The position numbers and the translations under genes were made by a program. From Cyclobacterium lianum (GTDB lineage Bacteria > Bacteroidota > Bacteroidia > Cytophagales > Cyclobacteriaceae): 64,000 bases of DNA. This document shows positions 34,920 to 45,006 of this stretch, in pieces. Position 1 is the stretch's first letter; each line of letters begins with the position of its first letter. Below the pieces are notes generated by a model. That model was not told the origin of the DNA. It worked only from the letters and a program-made list of their open reading frames with translations, and ran no database searches. Location of the stretch: NCBI RefSeq assembly GCF_900143075.1, contig NZ_FRCY01000022.1, forward strand, positions 27,155 to 91,154. Direction: 5' to 3'.

Positions 34920-37904
34920 TTAGTCTTCCCGGCCTTCTGCCTTGCTTAAGGCCTGGTACACTTGTTCGAGTATATTGGTCCGGACATTCAGGCGATAGAT
35001 ATTTCTGTTTTCCCTTGTTGGGTAGACCCTGTTGGAAAGAAATACGTATACGATTTCGTTTTCCGGGTCTATCCAGGTATAGGTACCCGTAAAGCCTGAA
35101 TGCCCAAAACTACTTTTCGGAGCGCTGGGAGCGGCATTTCCGTTCGGATCACCGGGCCGATTGGGACGATCAAAGCCCATGGCCCGGTAGTTTCCGGTGT
35201 CACAGTAGACACATTTGGAATAGGCTGATACAACTCCGGGAGCAATAAGTTGCTCCCCTGCATAGCTCCCGTCATAAAGGTAGAGATGCATCAATTTGGC
35301 CAGGTCATTTGCATTTCCAAACAGGCCGGCATGTCCACTGACACCTCCCAGCATAGCAGCTCCCTCATCGTGTACCGTGGCATGTAGCAGTTGCTTTCTG
35401 AATGCCGTATCTATCTCAGTAGGGACGACCCTTTTCGGAGGGTAGTTTTTATACGGATTGAAAGTAAGCGTGCCGGCCCCCAATGGCCGGTAGAGATTGC
35501 GGTCAAGGTATTCGTAGAAGGGCTCTCCGGTAATGGTCTCTATCACTTTGGGCGCCAAAATAAAAGAAAGGTCGCTGTAGACATATCCCGGCTCGGGATT
35601 TAAAGGCGAATCTAAAATTTCCTCGTAAATCTTCTGGTCATATTTTCGGTGAATAAATAAATCATCAGCAACTTTTACCGGAAACCTCCTCGATGAGTCT
35701 GATTTCATGGTAAACCATTTGAAACTGCCATTTTTCCGCACGGTAGACATCCAGAAGGGAATCCAGGAGCGTAACCTGGCCTGATGGGTAAGGATATCTT
35801 TGTAAGCCAGATCGGCTTTATTTGTCCCCCGGGCTGGAGGATAATAGCTCCCAAGTGTCTCGTTTTCGTCAAATTTACCCAAGCCTTTCAGGTGCATAAA
35901 TGCGGCCAGTGAGGTACTTATTTTGGTAATGGAAGCAAGGTCGTAGAGGTCATCCATATTTACAGGCTGCAGGGAATCATAGGTATGGTAGCCAAAAGCC
36001 TTTTGATAAAACACCTTCCCCCCTTTGGCCAGCAGGACCTGCCCCCCGGGGATGGCTTTCTCCTGTATGGCCAGACGCATCAAACTGTCAATGCCATTCA
36101 AATCTGCTGTACGAATGCCAACTTCCTCAGGCTGGGTGTAGGAGAGCCGGCCGCCGGTCTGCGTCTCCAATCCATCTCCCTGTTTAAAAAACCCATTGAC
36201 TGTTACAGGCAACCTGCCCCTGGCACCTATACCACCAAAGATGAGCTGCGCCGTAAGATCCTGTGTCAGGGGCGTCTCCTGGTAAGCAGCGATAAGGCCC
36301 TCAGCCTTTTCCAGCCCGGGAATCTTATCCAGACTATAGACATTGCCAAAAACACTCACGACCACCGCATGATTGGCGATAAGATCCCTGATCATTACGT
36401 TCATTTCAGGCGTAATCCCAAAGTCATTGCTACCCTCCCGGATTCCGAGACCGTGAAGTCCCAGCAATACCAATTGGAAATCAGCCAGCTTGGTCTTCAA
36501 ATCAGCAATTTCTTTCAGGCCTCCCCCGGCGGGAAAAGTAAAGTGGCTGATCGGGGCATACCTGTCCAAACCCTTTTGAAAATCAGTCGGCTTGTCTGTT
36601 CCCAGGGAAACGCTGGCAATCCTGATGTTGTCCAAACCTTTTACCGGTAGGATATTGTCCCGGTTTCTAAGCAAGGTCAGTGAGGCTGCAGTTAATTTTC
36701 TGCTGAGAAATACTGCGGCCGGATCATTCAGGTCTTCAATAAGATGAGCCGTCTCTACTGGCTGCAGACTGTCCAGCCCCAGCCAGGCCTTTGCCTGGAG
36801 TACTTTAAGCACCCTTTGGTCAATTTCTTCCCGGGATATTTCTCCCCTCTCCACCGCTCTTTGTACTTCTCTGATGGTGGCGGGAACATCCATGGTATTC
36901 AATAGCATGTCATTGCCTGCCAGGAGGGCTTTTACATCTACTACACCGGGTGGGTAGTACCCTGCCACTGCCTGCATGTTTAGGGCATCGGTAAATACCA
37001 GACCCTGATAACCCATTTCCTCTTTTAGTAAGCCAGTTACAATGGGCCGGGACAAACTCGAAGCCAGATTAGGGGTATCATCCAATGCTGGGATCTGCAT
37101 ATGGGCTACCATGATGCTACCGAGCCCTTGTTCCATCAATTGGCGAAAGGGATACAATTCCGTCTCTCTCAATCTTTTCTCAGAAAAATGCAGTACCGGC
37201 AGGGAATAATGGGAGTCGGCATCCGTATCGCCGTGTCCGGGAAAATGCTTTGCTGAAGCCAGAATTCCATGATCTTGCATTCCTTTCATGTATGCCAGAG
37301 ATTTGCTCGCTACATTTTCCTTTTCTTCACCAAAGGACCGAAAGCCGATAACCGGATTGTTGGCATTGTTGTTTACATCGACCACGGGAGCAAAATTAAC
37401 GTGAATCCCGGAACGCCTTGCCTGGCGGGCTACCTCTGCACCCATCTCATACAACAAGTCTTCATCTGAGACCCCTCCCAGTGCCATCTGGTAAGGATAG
37501 CGGACCGTACTATCCAAACGCATGCGCAGTCCCCACTCTCCGTCAAGGCTGATCATCAGGGGAACTTTGGTCTCCTGCTGAAAGCGATTGATCATATGGG
37601 CCTGCCGTACCGGTCCTCCCTGGAAAAAAATTATCCCGCCTACCCCATATTCACGTACCAAAGCGGATATGGAATCCACATGGACCTTGTCTTTATTGGA
37701 ATAGGCCGGAATCATGATCAATTGTGCAATGCGCTCCTCAGGACTTAACGTGGCCAGAACAGAATCTGCCCAATACAGGTACTTATCAGCCAGAAAGGGC
37801 GGATTCTGCTGCTGGGCGAAGAGCAAAGGCGTAAAATGAAAAAACAGTATACAGACCAAAAGGGATGCAGTTAAGCGATCTGATTTTCCGTTTCCCCTCC
37901 GCAT
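34920..37904 (-). CDS. GH3 glycosidase-serine hydrolase (beta-lactamase-type) fusion
   Basis: An exported fusion of about 994 residues. The start is placed at ATG 37904 (MRRGNGKSDRLTASLLVCIL), which gives a normal signal peptide; 37955 would add a long charged leader. The first part (about 50-370) is a NagZ-like GH3 barrel with KHFPGHGDTDADSH (catalytic His loop) and LVFTDALNMQAV (nucleophile Asp). A GH3 C-terminal domain follows (to about 600). The last third is a class C beta-lactamase-fold serine hydrolase with SxxK (DLASITKIS) and HSGFTG. It probably trims cell-wall sugars and peptides together, in the periplasm or at the surface. No operon partners. Confidence 0.9.
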   Translation of the reverse strand: MRRGNGKSDRLTASLLVCILFFHFTPLLFAQQQNPPFLADKYLYWADSVLATLSPEERIAQLIMIPAYSNKDKVHVDSISALVREYGVGGIIFFQGGPVRQAHMINRFQQETKVPLMISLDGEWGLRMRLDSTVRYPYQMALGGVSDEDLLYEMGAEVARQARRSGIHVNFAPVVDVNNNANNPVIGFRSFGEEKENVASKSLAYMKGMQDHGILASAKHFPGHGDTDADSHYSLPVLHFSEKRLRETELYPFRQLMEQGLGSIMVAHMQIPALDDTPNLASSLSRPIVTGLLKEEMGYQGLVFTDALNMQAVAGYYPPGVVDVKALLAGNDMLLNTMDVPATIREVQRAVERGEISREEIDQRVLKVLQAKAWLGLDSLQPVETAHLIEDLNDPAAVFLSRKLTAASLTLLRNRDNILPVKGLDNIRIASVSLGTDKPTDFQKGLDRYAPISHFTFPAGGGLKEIADLKTKLADFQLVLLGLHGLGIREGSNDFGITPEMNVMIRDLIANHAVVVSVFGNVYSLDKIPGLEKAEGLIAAYQETPLTQDLTAQLIFGGIGARGRLPVTVNGFFKQGDGLETQTGGRLSYTQPEEVGIRTADLNGIDSLMRLAIQEKAIPGGQVLLAKGGKVFYQKAFGYHTYDSLQPVNMDDLYDLASITKISTSLAAFMHLKGLGKFDENETLGSYYPPARGTNKADLAYKDILTHQARLRSWIPFWMSTVRKNGSFKWFTMKSDSSRRFPVKVADDLFIHRKYDQKIYEEILDSPLNPEPGYVYSDLSFILAPKVIETITGEPFYEYLDRNLYRPLGAGTLTFNPYKNYPPKRVVPTEIDTAFRKQLLHATVHDEGAAMLGGVSGHAGLFGNANDLAKLMHLYLYDGSYAGEQLIAPGVVSAYSKCVYCDTGNYRAMGFDRPNRPGDPNGNAAPSAPKSSFGHSGFTGTYTWIDPENEIVYVFLSNRVYPTRENRNIYRLNVRTNILEQVYQALSKAEGRED

Positions 37905-38067
37905 AGAAAAACTGCAGCCACCCATCTTTGCTGCACAAACATTTTTTACCGCCATTTGAAATACTATTAATTTGGGCGGTAAGTTACCAAATTTGTCGCT
38001 TACGGTTTAAATGATTTCAATAAATTGCCTATCATTGAAGGATAATTTTCATTTCAATCAGGTAAAC

Positions 38068-39519
38068 ATGAGCCCACTTCTGGTATTTGGTGTCATTGCA
38101 GGGTATTTTGCATTATTGTTACTCATCAGTTACCTTACTTCACTCAAATCAGACAGCCTTACTTTTTACACGGGCAACAGGGAATCGCCCTGGTTTCTGG
38201 TAGCCTTTGGCATGGTAGGAGCTTCCCTTTCCGGGGTTACCTTTATTTCCGTCCCTGGTGAGGTAGGCAATACCAACTGGGCATACCTCCAATTTGTGAT
38301 GGGCAATATGGTAGGTTATGCGGTGATCGCCCTGGTGCTTATTCCGCTTTTTTACCGGCTAAACCTGATTTCAATTTACGAATACCTCAAAAGCAGGTTT
38401 GGCCGGAAAACATACCTTTCCGGGGCAAGCATATTCCTGATTTCCCAAACCATAGGAGCCTCCTTTCGCCTGTTTCTTGCAGCCACTGTGCTACAAATTG
38501 CCTTTTTCGATGCTTTTGGAATACCCTTCTATGCATCTGTCTTTACCACCATGATCCTGATCTGGTTGTATACCTACAAAAGTGGCATTAAGACCATCGT
38601 GTGGACCGATACCCTGCAGACGACCTTTCTGCTTCTGGCCGTGGTCATCACTATCTTCGTAATTGGTGGGGAATTGAATCTGACAGGCACGGAAATCCTT
38701 TCTGTGATAGGAGAAAGTGACCTTTCCACAATCTTCGTTTGGGAAGGAAATACCAGCCAAAACTTTTTCAAAATGTTTGCGGGAGGCGTGTTCATTACCA
38801 TTGCGATGAATGGTCTTGACCAGAACGTGATGCAAAAGAACCTGACCTGTAAAAACAAGGCGGAAGCCCGGAAAAACATATTCTGGTTTTCCATAAGTTT
38901 TTTTCTCTCCACCCTGCTGTTTCTGGCATTGGGAATACTACTTTATCAGTACGCGGCAGTGAACGGACTGCAATTGCCCGATGCGACCGACGAGCTATTT
39001 CCTACGCTTGCGCTTAACCATTTTGGCATTCTGGCAGGTGTCGCCTTCCTGCTTGGAATTACAGCCGCCGCATTTTCCAGCGCAGATTCTGCCTTGACCG
39101 CACTGACTACTTCCTTTTGTATTGACATCGTAAACCTCCCCTCCAAAAATAATATCAACCAGGACAGGACCAGAAGATGGATCCATATTGGTTTTACCTT
39201 TCTGGTGTTTCTGACCATTGTGGTATTCAACGAAGTCAATGACAGAAGTGTAGTGAGTGCCGTTTTCAAGGCCGCGGGATTTACCTACGGACCTTTGCTG
39301 GGGCTTTTTGCCTTTGGCCTTACCAATAACCTCTCCGTTAGAGATAAGTGGGTACCCTTCATTTGCCTGCTCAGTCCGGCGCTCTCCTTTGTGATCGATT
39401 GGAATGCCGCCACCTGGTTCAATGGATTTCAGTTCGGCTTCGAAATCCTACTGGTCAACGCTACCATTACCTACCTGGGATTACTGTTGAGTTCTGAAAG
39501 CAAGCACTCAGCGCAGTAG
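38068..39519 (+). CDS. Sodium:solute symporter family transporter
   Basis: A 483-residue inner-membrane transporter of the SSS family. The start is set at ATG 38068 (MSPLLVFGVIAGYFALLLL) since the upstream residues are a non-homologous extension. Twelve to thirteen hydrophobic segments are seen. Family hallmarks: the YTGNRESPW loop after TM1, the GASLSGVTFISVPG region in TM2, and AAAFSSADSALTAL, which contains sodium-site serines. The substrate is unknown (sugar, amino acid or anion). It is divergent from the GH3 fusion gene and could import its products, but that is speculation. Its 3' end overlaps a small membrane protein gene on the other strand. Confidence 0.88.
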   Translation: MSPLLVFGVIAGYFALLLLISYLTSLKSDSLTFYTGNRESPWFLVAFGMVGASLSGVTFISVPGEVGNTNWAYLQFVMGNMVGYAVIALVLIPLFYRLNLISIYEYLKSRFGRKTYLSGASIFLISQTIGASFRLFLAATVLQIAFFDAFGIPFYASVFTTMILIWLYTYKSGIKTIVWTDTLQTTFLLLAVVITIFVIGGELNLTGTEILSVIGESDLSTIFVWEGNTSQNFFKMFAGGVFITIAMNGLDQNVMQKNLTCKNKAEARKNIFWFSISFFLSTLLFLALGILLYQYAAVNGLQLPDATDELFPTLALNHFGILAGVAFLLGITAAAFSSADSALTALTTSFCIDIVNLPSKNNINQDRTRRWIHIGFTFLVFLTIVVFNEVNDRSVVSAVFKAAGFTYGPLLGLFAFGLTNNLSVRDKWVPFICLLSPALSFVIDWNAATWFNGFQFGFEILLVNATITYLGLLLSSESKHSAQ

Positions 39520-39702
39520 TGAAAAAGGCAACATGAATAGTGCGAATATCATGGATAAAGTGAGCGTAACGCCCAGACCCAACAGGCGAAATGGCAGCAG
39601 GATCAACCAGATCAAAGGATACAGGAGCAACAATAAAATTGCGATTGGCCAGCACAATACAAAAAGAATGGCCCAAAGTACGAAACCTATAAATGTATTC
39701 AT
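39508..39702 (-). CDS. Small hydrophobic membrane protein (64 aa)
   Basis: A 64-residue protein that is almost entirely hydrophobic, with two probable membrane helices (about 3-33, rich in Leu/Ile/Trp, and 38-60) split by PFRL. The repeated LLYPLIWLILLPFRLLG pattern is of a type I recall as unnamed small proteins in Bacteroidota. It converges with and overlaps the symporter gene by 12 bp. Codon use is like that of a gene rather than a shadow, and the strand opposite the overlap carries only the last codons of the symporter. Function unknown. Confidence 0.6.
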   Translation of the reverse strand: MNTFIGFVLWAILFVLCWPIAILLLLLYPLIWLILLPFRLLGLGVTLTLSMIFALFMLPFSLLR

Positions 39703-39878
39703 CCCCGAAAGATTAGCGTTAGTCTGGTGATTAAATGATCCATTTGAATGCCATAGTTTAAAAAATCCATTATTCAGCGAATAAGCGATTATTTTACATG
39801 ATCGAAAGCGTTCAGTAGTCCGTCAGCGGACAGAAAAATGTCCGGAATTAAACATGGATGCTCCATTTGCAAAGCAGA

Positions 39879-40853
39879 TCACTTTAGCAATTTTCTGAAA
39901 TGAGTAAGATACAGGGTTTGTAAATAACTCTGGTCTTCCTGGCTAAGCTGCAGGGTTTCCACGGTATTTTGCACTGCCTGTTCAGGTGTTCTGATGCCCG
40001 GAATGACTGTCGATATGCCCTCAAAACCAAGCACGAAACTCAAGGCAAGTTGTCCGGGACTGATTTCGTATTTATCGGCCAGCGGCCAGACCAGCTCCAG
40101 CGCATCCAGGTAATCAGCCAAAAGCTGTGGGTTGAGCCTTTCGCTGCGGTGGTCGTCCTGCGGGAAACGTGTTTCTTTCGTAAATTTCCTTGTAAGCAGC
40201 CCAAACTGGAAGGGCATCCGGGCGATTATCCCATGACCGGAATCCGCTGCCGCCGCCACAACAGGCAGCGCTTCCTGGTTGAGAATATTCAAAACAAGCT
40301 GAAAACCATTACCCAAACCCCGGCCTATCAAATACGCAGCTTCCGGCTGGGGATCAATAGTATTCAGCGAAACACCCCAGTAGCGGATTTTTCCTGCCTT
40401 TTTGAGTTGCTCCAGGGCTTCAATACACTCGCCATTTTCCAAATCGCTCACTTTAGCCGTATGCAATTGATAGAAATCTATGGTATCCCTTCTTAGCCGC
40501 TTCAGACTGCTTTCGCAGGAACTCTGGATATGTGATTTGGAGTAATCCATATAAATTTGCCCTTCGGGTGTTAGCCGATGCCCCACTTTTGAGGCGATTA
40601 TCGCACCGGGATCATTGGAAAAAACCTCGCCTATAAGTTTCTCCGAATGTCCCAGCCCGTAAAAATCTGCAGTGTCAAAAAAGTTGACACCCTGCTCACG
40701 GGCTTTAAGCAAAGCTAATTTTGACGTCGAATCATCTACCGGCCCCCATCCTATGGCTGTCTTTCCGGCCATCGCCGGGCCGCCTATGGCCCAGGCTCCA
40801 AATCCTATCTCACTTACCTTTAGGTCTGTGTTGCCAAATTTTCTGTAATTCAT
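39879..40853 (-). CDS. Aldo/keto reductase
   Basis: A 324-residue NADPH-dependent oxidoreductase of the TIM-barrel AKR superfamily. Catalytic-tetrad positions are visible: Asp in FFDTADFYG, Tyr in the same segment, Lys in IIASKVGHRL and His in FYQLHTAKV. The C-terminus ELGFE-like STVIPGIRTPEQAVQN binds the cofactor. It fits the general-stress AKR group (YhdN/IolS-like). The substrate cannot be read. It stands alone: a small hairpin (39818-39831) lies 50 bp after its stop. Confidence 0.92.
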   Translation of the reverse strand: MNYRKFGNTDLKVSEIGFGAWAIGGPAMAGKTAIGWGPVDDSTSKLALLKAREQGVNFFDTADFYGLGHSEKLIGEVFSNDPGAIIASKVGHRLTPEGQIYMDYSKSHIQSSCESSLKRLRRDTIDFYQLHTAKVSDLENGECIEALEQLKKAGKIRYWGVSLNTIDPQPEAAYLIGRGLGNGFQLVLNILNQEALPVVAAAADSGHGIIARMPFQFGLLTRKFTKETRFPQDDHRSERLNPQLLADYLDALELVWPLADKYEISPGQLALSFVLGFEGISTVIPGIRTPEQAVQNTVETLQLSQEDQSYLQTLYLTHFRKLLK

Positions 40854-41322
40854 GATTTCTAAGTTGGATGTCTGGCTTGAGATTAAAAAGATTTAGAACA
40901 AAAATAAACCTCTGACCCAAAAAGTACTAACTTTTTTTGGCTCCTTTTAAGGTTTAATCGCCCTTGTGAAGTGGTGGAAATGCGAAACATCGATTTAAAC
41001 CCGAAATAATCATGAGTAACCCGGTAGGATTTAAGAAACCTGGCGTAGGTTATCTCAAGAAAACTATCTTGTCTGAATGGATGATTCAAATTAACAATCG
41101 GGCGTTTGCCCGACAGCTTTTCAGGTTGCTATCCTATCGTTTCGAAATTTTTACCTAAAATAAAATGGTCCTTCGCTGATTGGCAGGAACTCCATTATCA
41201 ATAAACCATTCAACTTTTATATCTGCTATCCAGCTTCTTTAACCATGAATTCTTCACAAGCCAATGGGTGTCAAATCTGAAAAACAATATACATCGACAA
41301 AGGTCCCTTGTAAAATGCAGCC
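40854..41322. other. Intergenic region; possible 48-codon ORF
   Basis: 469 bp between two minus-strand genes. The plus strand holds an ATG frame 41012-41158 (48 codons, basic, MSNPVGFKKPGVGYLKK at the start) that could be a small protein, and a 6-bp hairpin TCGGGC/GCCCGA (41098-41113) inside it. The minus strand holds a 68-codon frame (40883-41089). Neither matches a family I know; at most one is real. Confidence 0.35.
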
Positions 41323-43023
41323 TTATGTTTTCAGGTCTCCCCTTTTCAGTGCATTCACTGCATGGTCTACTGCGCGCGCCGTTAAGGCCATATACGTCAG
41401 ACTGGGGTTCTGGGTACCGGTCGAGGTCATGGAGGCACCATCCGTCACGTAGACGTTGGGGCAGGCATGCATCTGGTTAAACCGGCCCAAAAGTGACGTG
41501 TTGGGATCCTTGCCCATTCGCACCCCTCCCATCTCATGAATGTCCAGGCCGGGCGCCTGTCCGCTGTCGTTTTGCCGGATGTTTTTACATCCCGCGCTTT
41601 CCAGCATTGCTGCCCCCTGATCCAGAAAGTCTCGAAGGGATTTTTCATCATTCTCGTCGTAGCCAACATCCACCCGCAATTGAGGTATGCCCCAATCATC
41701 TTTTTGATTTTCATCCAGGTACACCCGGTTTTCTTTTTTGGGAATCGTTTCCCCCTGCATCATCATGTAAACACCCCAGGGCCCTGCTTCAGCATTAGCC
41801 TCTTTAAACTCGGGCCCAAAAGATTCATTCCTGGCAGCTCCCCAGCTTCCACGACCGGCAGAATAAAAGCTCATGTAGCCCCGTAAAAAATCTGTTTCCT
41901 GCTTTTTGACATTGCGAAAGTTGGGAAGCATCACGGCAGTAGGTCTTCGTCCATAATAGTAGGAATCCAGGTGTCCTTCCATGCGCGCAGACAGAGAGCC
42001 CCGGTAATTGTGGAAGGCAATGTGTGTACCCAACAGCCCGCTGTCATTGCCCAGGCCCTGTGGAAATCGGTTCGATATGGAATTCAGCAGTATCAGATTG
42101 GAATTCAGCGCCGAAGCATTGACGAAAATTATTTTCGCAAAAAACTCGGTGGTTTCTCCGGAAAGGGCGTCTACAATGCGCACCCCGGTCACCCTGCCCG
42201 CTGTCTCGTCGTAAATCAGTGAATGCACTACTGAATGGGGACGCAGGGTCATGTTGCCCGTAGCGGCAGCCGCCGGAAGTGTGGATGCATTGGAACTGAA
42301 ATATGCACCAAATGGGCAACCCCGCTGGCAGAGGCTGCGGGCCATGCATTGCCCCCTGCCCTGTGCGGTATGGTGGGCCTGTGGCTCCGTAAGGTGCGCA
42401 CAACGCCCTATTACAAACTTCCGCTCCGGGTAGGCCTCCAGGATGCGCTGCTGAACGATCCTTTCAACTTTATTCATCTCCCATGGCGGCAAAAACTCAC
42501 CGTCGGGAAGGGTGTCCAACCCGTCCTTATTGCCACTGACACCGATAAATTTTTCCACATAGCTGTACCAGGGAGCAATGTCTTCATATCGTATGGGCCA
42601 ATCCACCGCGAAGCCGTCCCGGGCAGGGCCTTCAAAGTCGTATTTGCTCCAGCGCTGCACCTGTCTTGCCCATAGCAGGGATTTGCCCCCAACCTGGTAG
42701 CCCCGGATCCAGTCAAACGGTTTATCCTGGATATAGGGATGTTCCTTGTCCTTGACAAAAAAATGATCCGCATCATCCCTGAATGCATAGCAGCGGGAAA
42801 CAACAGGATTTTCCAGGCGCAAATCAAGGGGTAATTGACCACGGAGAGGAAACTCCCAGGGCGGTGTGTGCATGGTAGGGTAATCCTCCCTGTGGGTCAC
42901 ATTTCTTCCCCTTTCCAGAACCAGGGTTTTTAAACCCTTTTCGCACAATTCCTTTGCTGCCCAACCTCCACTGATTCCTGAGCCGATGACGATGGCATCG
43001 TAACTATGATCGTTCATTTTCAT
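41323..43023 (-). CDS. GMC family oxidoreductase (FAD)
   Basis: A 566-residue FAD enzyme of the glucose-methanol-choline family. The ADP-binding fold is DAIVIGSGISGGWAAKEL near the start. A GYQVGGKSLLWARQVQRWS segment is typical of the family's FAD-binding loop. The active-site His is in DIHEMGGVRMG, and the conserved Asn in GTQNPSLTYMALT. A cysteine-rich stretch (CMARSLCQRGCPFGAYF) occurs in the middle, as in gluconate-2-dehydrogenase-like members. The substrate, a sugar or polyol, is unknown. It follows the ABC permease by 4 bp on the same strand, which is an unexpected pairing. The partner small subunit gene often found with such enzymes is absent. Confidence 0.9.
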   Translation of the reverse strand: MKMNDHSYDAIVIGSGISGGWAAKELCEKGLKTLVLERGRNVTHREDYPTMHTPPWEFPLRGQLPLDLRLENPVVSRCYAFRDDADHFFVKDKEHPYIQDKPFDWIRGYQVGGKSLLWARQVQRWSKYDFEGPARDGFAVDWPIRYEDIAPWYSYVEKFIGVSGNKDGLDTLPDGEFLPPWEMNKVERIVQQRILEAYPERKFVIGRCAHLTEPQAHHTAQGRGQCMARSLCQRGCPFGAYFSSNASTLPAAAATGNMTLRPHSVVHSLIYDETAGRVTGVRIVDALSGETTEFFAKIIFVNASALNSNLILLNSISNRFPQGLGNDSGLLGTHIAFHNYRGSLSARMEGHLDSYYYGRRPTAVMLPNFRNVKKQETDFLRGYMSFYSAGRGSWGAARNESFGPEFKEANAEAGPWGVYMMMQGETIPKKENRVYLDENQKDDWGIPQLRVDVGYDENDEKSLRDFLDQGAAMLESAGCKNIRQNDSGQAPGLDIHEMGGVRMGKDPNTSLLGRFNQMHACPNVYVTDGASMTSTGTQNPSLTYMALTARAVDHAVNALKRGDLKT

Positions 43024-43027
43024 TCGA

Positions 43028-44272
43028 TTATTCGTAGCGCAATGATTCGATAGGGTCTAGTCTGCTGGCTTTATAAGCCGGCAAAAGCCCGGAAAATAAG
43101 CCAACCAGCACACAGACCACGAAGGCAAATATAATCCATACCCAGGGAATCAAAAAGCCTCCGGGACCTACAGAATTACCCACGAGATTTCCTATGCCAA
43201 TGCCCATCAGTACGCCAAGCAAACCACCTAGTACACAGATCACGATGGCTTCGATCAAAAATTGCTGCCGGATTCTTTGAGGTGTTGCCCCCAGCGCCTT
43301 TCGGATCCCAATCTCCCGCGTCCTCTCGGTTACAGATACCAGCATGATGTTCATCAGCCCGATCGCTGCACCCAGCAAGGTGATAAATCCAATACCGAAG
43401 CCACCGATCCGCAGAAAACCTGCAATCTCCTCCAGACTTTCTCCCAAAGTTTGTGACTTGACCACTTCAAAAGAGTCTTCCATTCCAATACCATCTTCCC
43501 GGATCGCCCGCATGATACCGGTAGCCTGCCCCATTTCATACTCCAACTTGAGCGGGTCTTTGCCAGCCACCGTAATGGTATACCGAAACGTTCCGCTTCT
43601 ATCCAGATTTCTGGCATTAAGGATCGGAATGACAATGGCCCGGTCGGCTCCGGAACTTCCTCCTACCCCTCCCTGCTTTTCCATGATCCCTACTATGGTG
43701 TAGCGCTTTCCAAAAAAAGAAATGAATTTGCCTAAGGGATTTTCCCCTTTTTCAAAGAGCGTGCTTTGAATTTCAGTACCGATGATGCATACATTGTTGC
43801 CATATTGAATCTCTACATTACTGAAATTACGACCTTCTTCCACTGCGATACCTTTGATCAGGAAATAATTTTCGTCTCCGCCGATGATGCGGCTATTCGG
43901 ATTGGTCTTCTTTGAGCCTCTTTTTACTTCGGCTGACCCTGTCACGGAAGTGGTAATGGTGGACCTACCCCATTCCTGATATTCATTTTTAAAAGCCTCT
44001 GCTTCCCGGAAGGAAATGTCCGGATAATTTTTTGCGGCTACACCTGAAGAGGTGGCCCGTCCTCCGGAAAATCGCTTGCTGCGGACATCAAAATTATTTG
44101 CACCGAAGCCAGAAAGACTTTCCTCAATCTGCGCTTTCATCGCATCTATGGCAGTAAGCATTCCCACCAGTGAGGTGATCCCGATAGCAATGATCAAACC
44201 GGTTAAAATGGTTCTGAGAAGATTGCTTCTTACCGACCGGAAGGCCTCCCGAATGTTTTCGATCAAATCCAT
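43028..44272 (-). CDS. ABC transporter permease, MacB/FtsX family
   Basis: A 414-residue integral membrane protein of the MacB type. TM1 (about 20-42) is followed by a large periplasmic domain (about 45-275), then three C-terminal helices with [21 protein letters not shown], the coupling-helix signature, between TM2 and TM3. It ends with [12 protein letters not shown], the conserved C-terminus. The ATPase subunit is not adjacent. Upstream is a 114-bp gap to miaE; downstream, after 4 bp, is the GMC oxidoreductase. Such stand-alone MacB-type permeases act in envelope stress or lipoprotein/peptide export. Confidence 0.9.
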   Translation of the reverse strand: MDLIENIREAFRSVRSNLLRTILTGLIIAIGITSLVGMLTAIDAMKAQIEESLSGFGANNFDVRSKRFSGGRATSSGVAAKNYPDISFREAEAFKNEYQEWGRSTITTSVTGSAEVKRGSKKTNPNSRIIGGDENYFLIKGIAVEEGRNFSNVEIQYGNNVCIIGTEIQSTLFEKGENPLGKFISFFGKRYTIVGIMEKQGGVGGSSGADRAIVIPILNARNLDRSGTFRYTITVAGKDPLKLEYEMGQATGIMRAIREDGIGMEDSFEVVKSQTLGESLEEIAGFLRIGGFGIGFITLLGAAIGLMNIMLVSVTERTREIGIRKALGATPQRIRQQFLIEAIVICVLGGLLGVLMGIGIGNLVGNSVGPGGFLIPWVWIIFAFVVCVLVGLFSGLLPAYKASRLDPIESLRYE

Positions 44273-44386
44273 GCTTCAAAGGTAAATGGCCGCTTTCGGA
44301 CAAAGGGACCAACTATTTCGATAATATTAACCAATAATTGCATTCGCACAAAGTAATTCAGGAAATTTAACGGATAGCGGCCAGAG

Positions 44387-45004
44387 CTAATGCATCCGGT
44401 CTCCTCTGATGGTCAGCTGCTCCATGACCTCTTTCTCGAATGCCAGCCATTCTTCCCAGCGCCTTTCTACCTGCTGAGGATCCTGATAGGTTTTGGCAAG
44501 ATTGATGAAATTGACATAGTGCCCGGCTTCGGATACCATGAGGCGGTAATAAAATTGCTGCAGGTCTTCATCTTCAAGATTTTTCCAGAGGATTTTGAAT
44601 CGCTCACAAGACCTGGCCTCTATCAGTGCATTCATGAGCAGGTGTTCTGTCAATTGATCCGTCCGGCTGCCACCTTTTCGCACGAAACGCTGTAGCTGCA
44701 TCACGTATTCATCCTTCCTGGGATGACCAAAGGAGTAGCCCCGCTTCCGGATCTGCTGCATCACCGCCTCAAAATGCTCCCATTCCTCTGCCACCACCGG
44801 GCTGAGCACATCCACCATGCGGTCAAATTCAGGAAACTTTATGATAAGCGAAATACAGGAAGAAGCGGCTTTCTGCTCACAATACGCATGGTCAACCAAT
44901 ATATCCTCCAGCCTCATTTTAGCCACGTCTACCCATCGGGGATCGGTAGGCAACTGTAGGTGCAACATCTTTTGCTGTGTAGATTCCTGCCAACTCATGT
45001 CCAA
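44387..45004 (-). CDS. miaE: tRNA-(ms2io6A37) hydroxylase
   Basis: Hydroxylates the isopentenyl group of ms2i6A at position 37 of tRNA, using a di-iron centre and oxygen. The 205-residue helical protein has four ligand segments: ILVDHAYCEQKAA, VAEEWEHFEAV (ExxH), ARSCERFKI and SEAGHYVNF (ExxH), a ferritin-like di-iron pattern. The upstream enzymes MiaA and MiaB are not in the window. It lies 2 bp behind the porin gene and is the last gene of the lpxK-porin-miaE operon. The length is shorter than Salmonella MiaE, as is usual for the Bacteroidota form. Confidence 0.88.
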   Translation of the reverse strand: MDMSWQESTQQKMLHLQLPTDPRWVDVAKMRLEDILVDHAYCEQKAASSCISLIIKFPEFDRMVDVLSPVVAEEWEHFEAVMQQIRKRGYSFGHPRKDEYVMQLQRFVRKGGSRTDQLTEHLLMNALIEARSCERFKILWKNLEDEDLQQFYYRLMVSEAGHYVNFINLAKTYQDPQQVERRWEEWLAFEKEVMEQLTIRGDRMH

Positions 45005-45006
45005 AT

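Noticed and set aside
35985..36650. 221-codon plus-strand frame inside the GH3 fusion gene
   Set aside because: Shadow of a gene with clear motifs on the other strand.
40883..41089. 68-codon minus-strand frame between the aldo/keto reductase and GMC genes
   Set aside because: Unlike any family; competes with a plus-strand 48-codon frame; no support for either.
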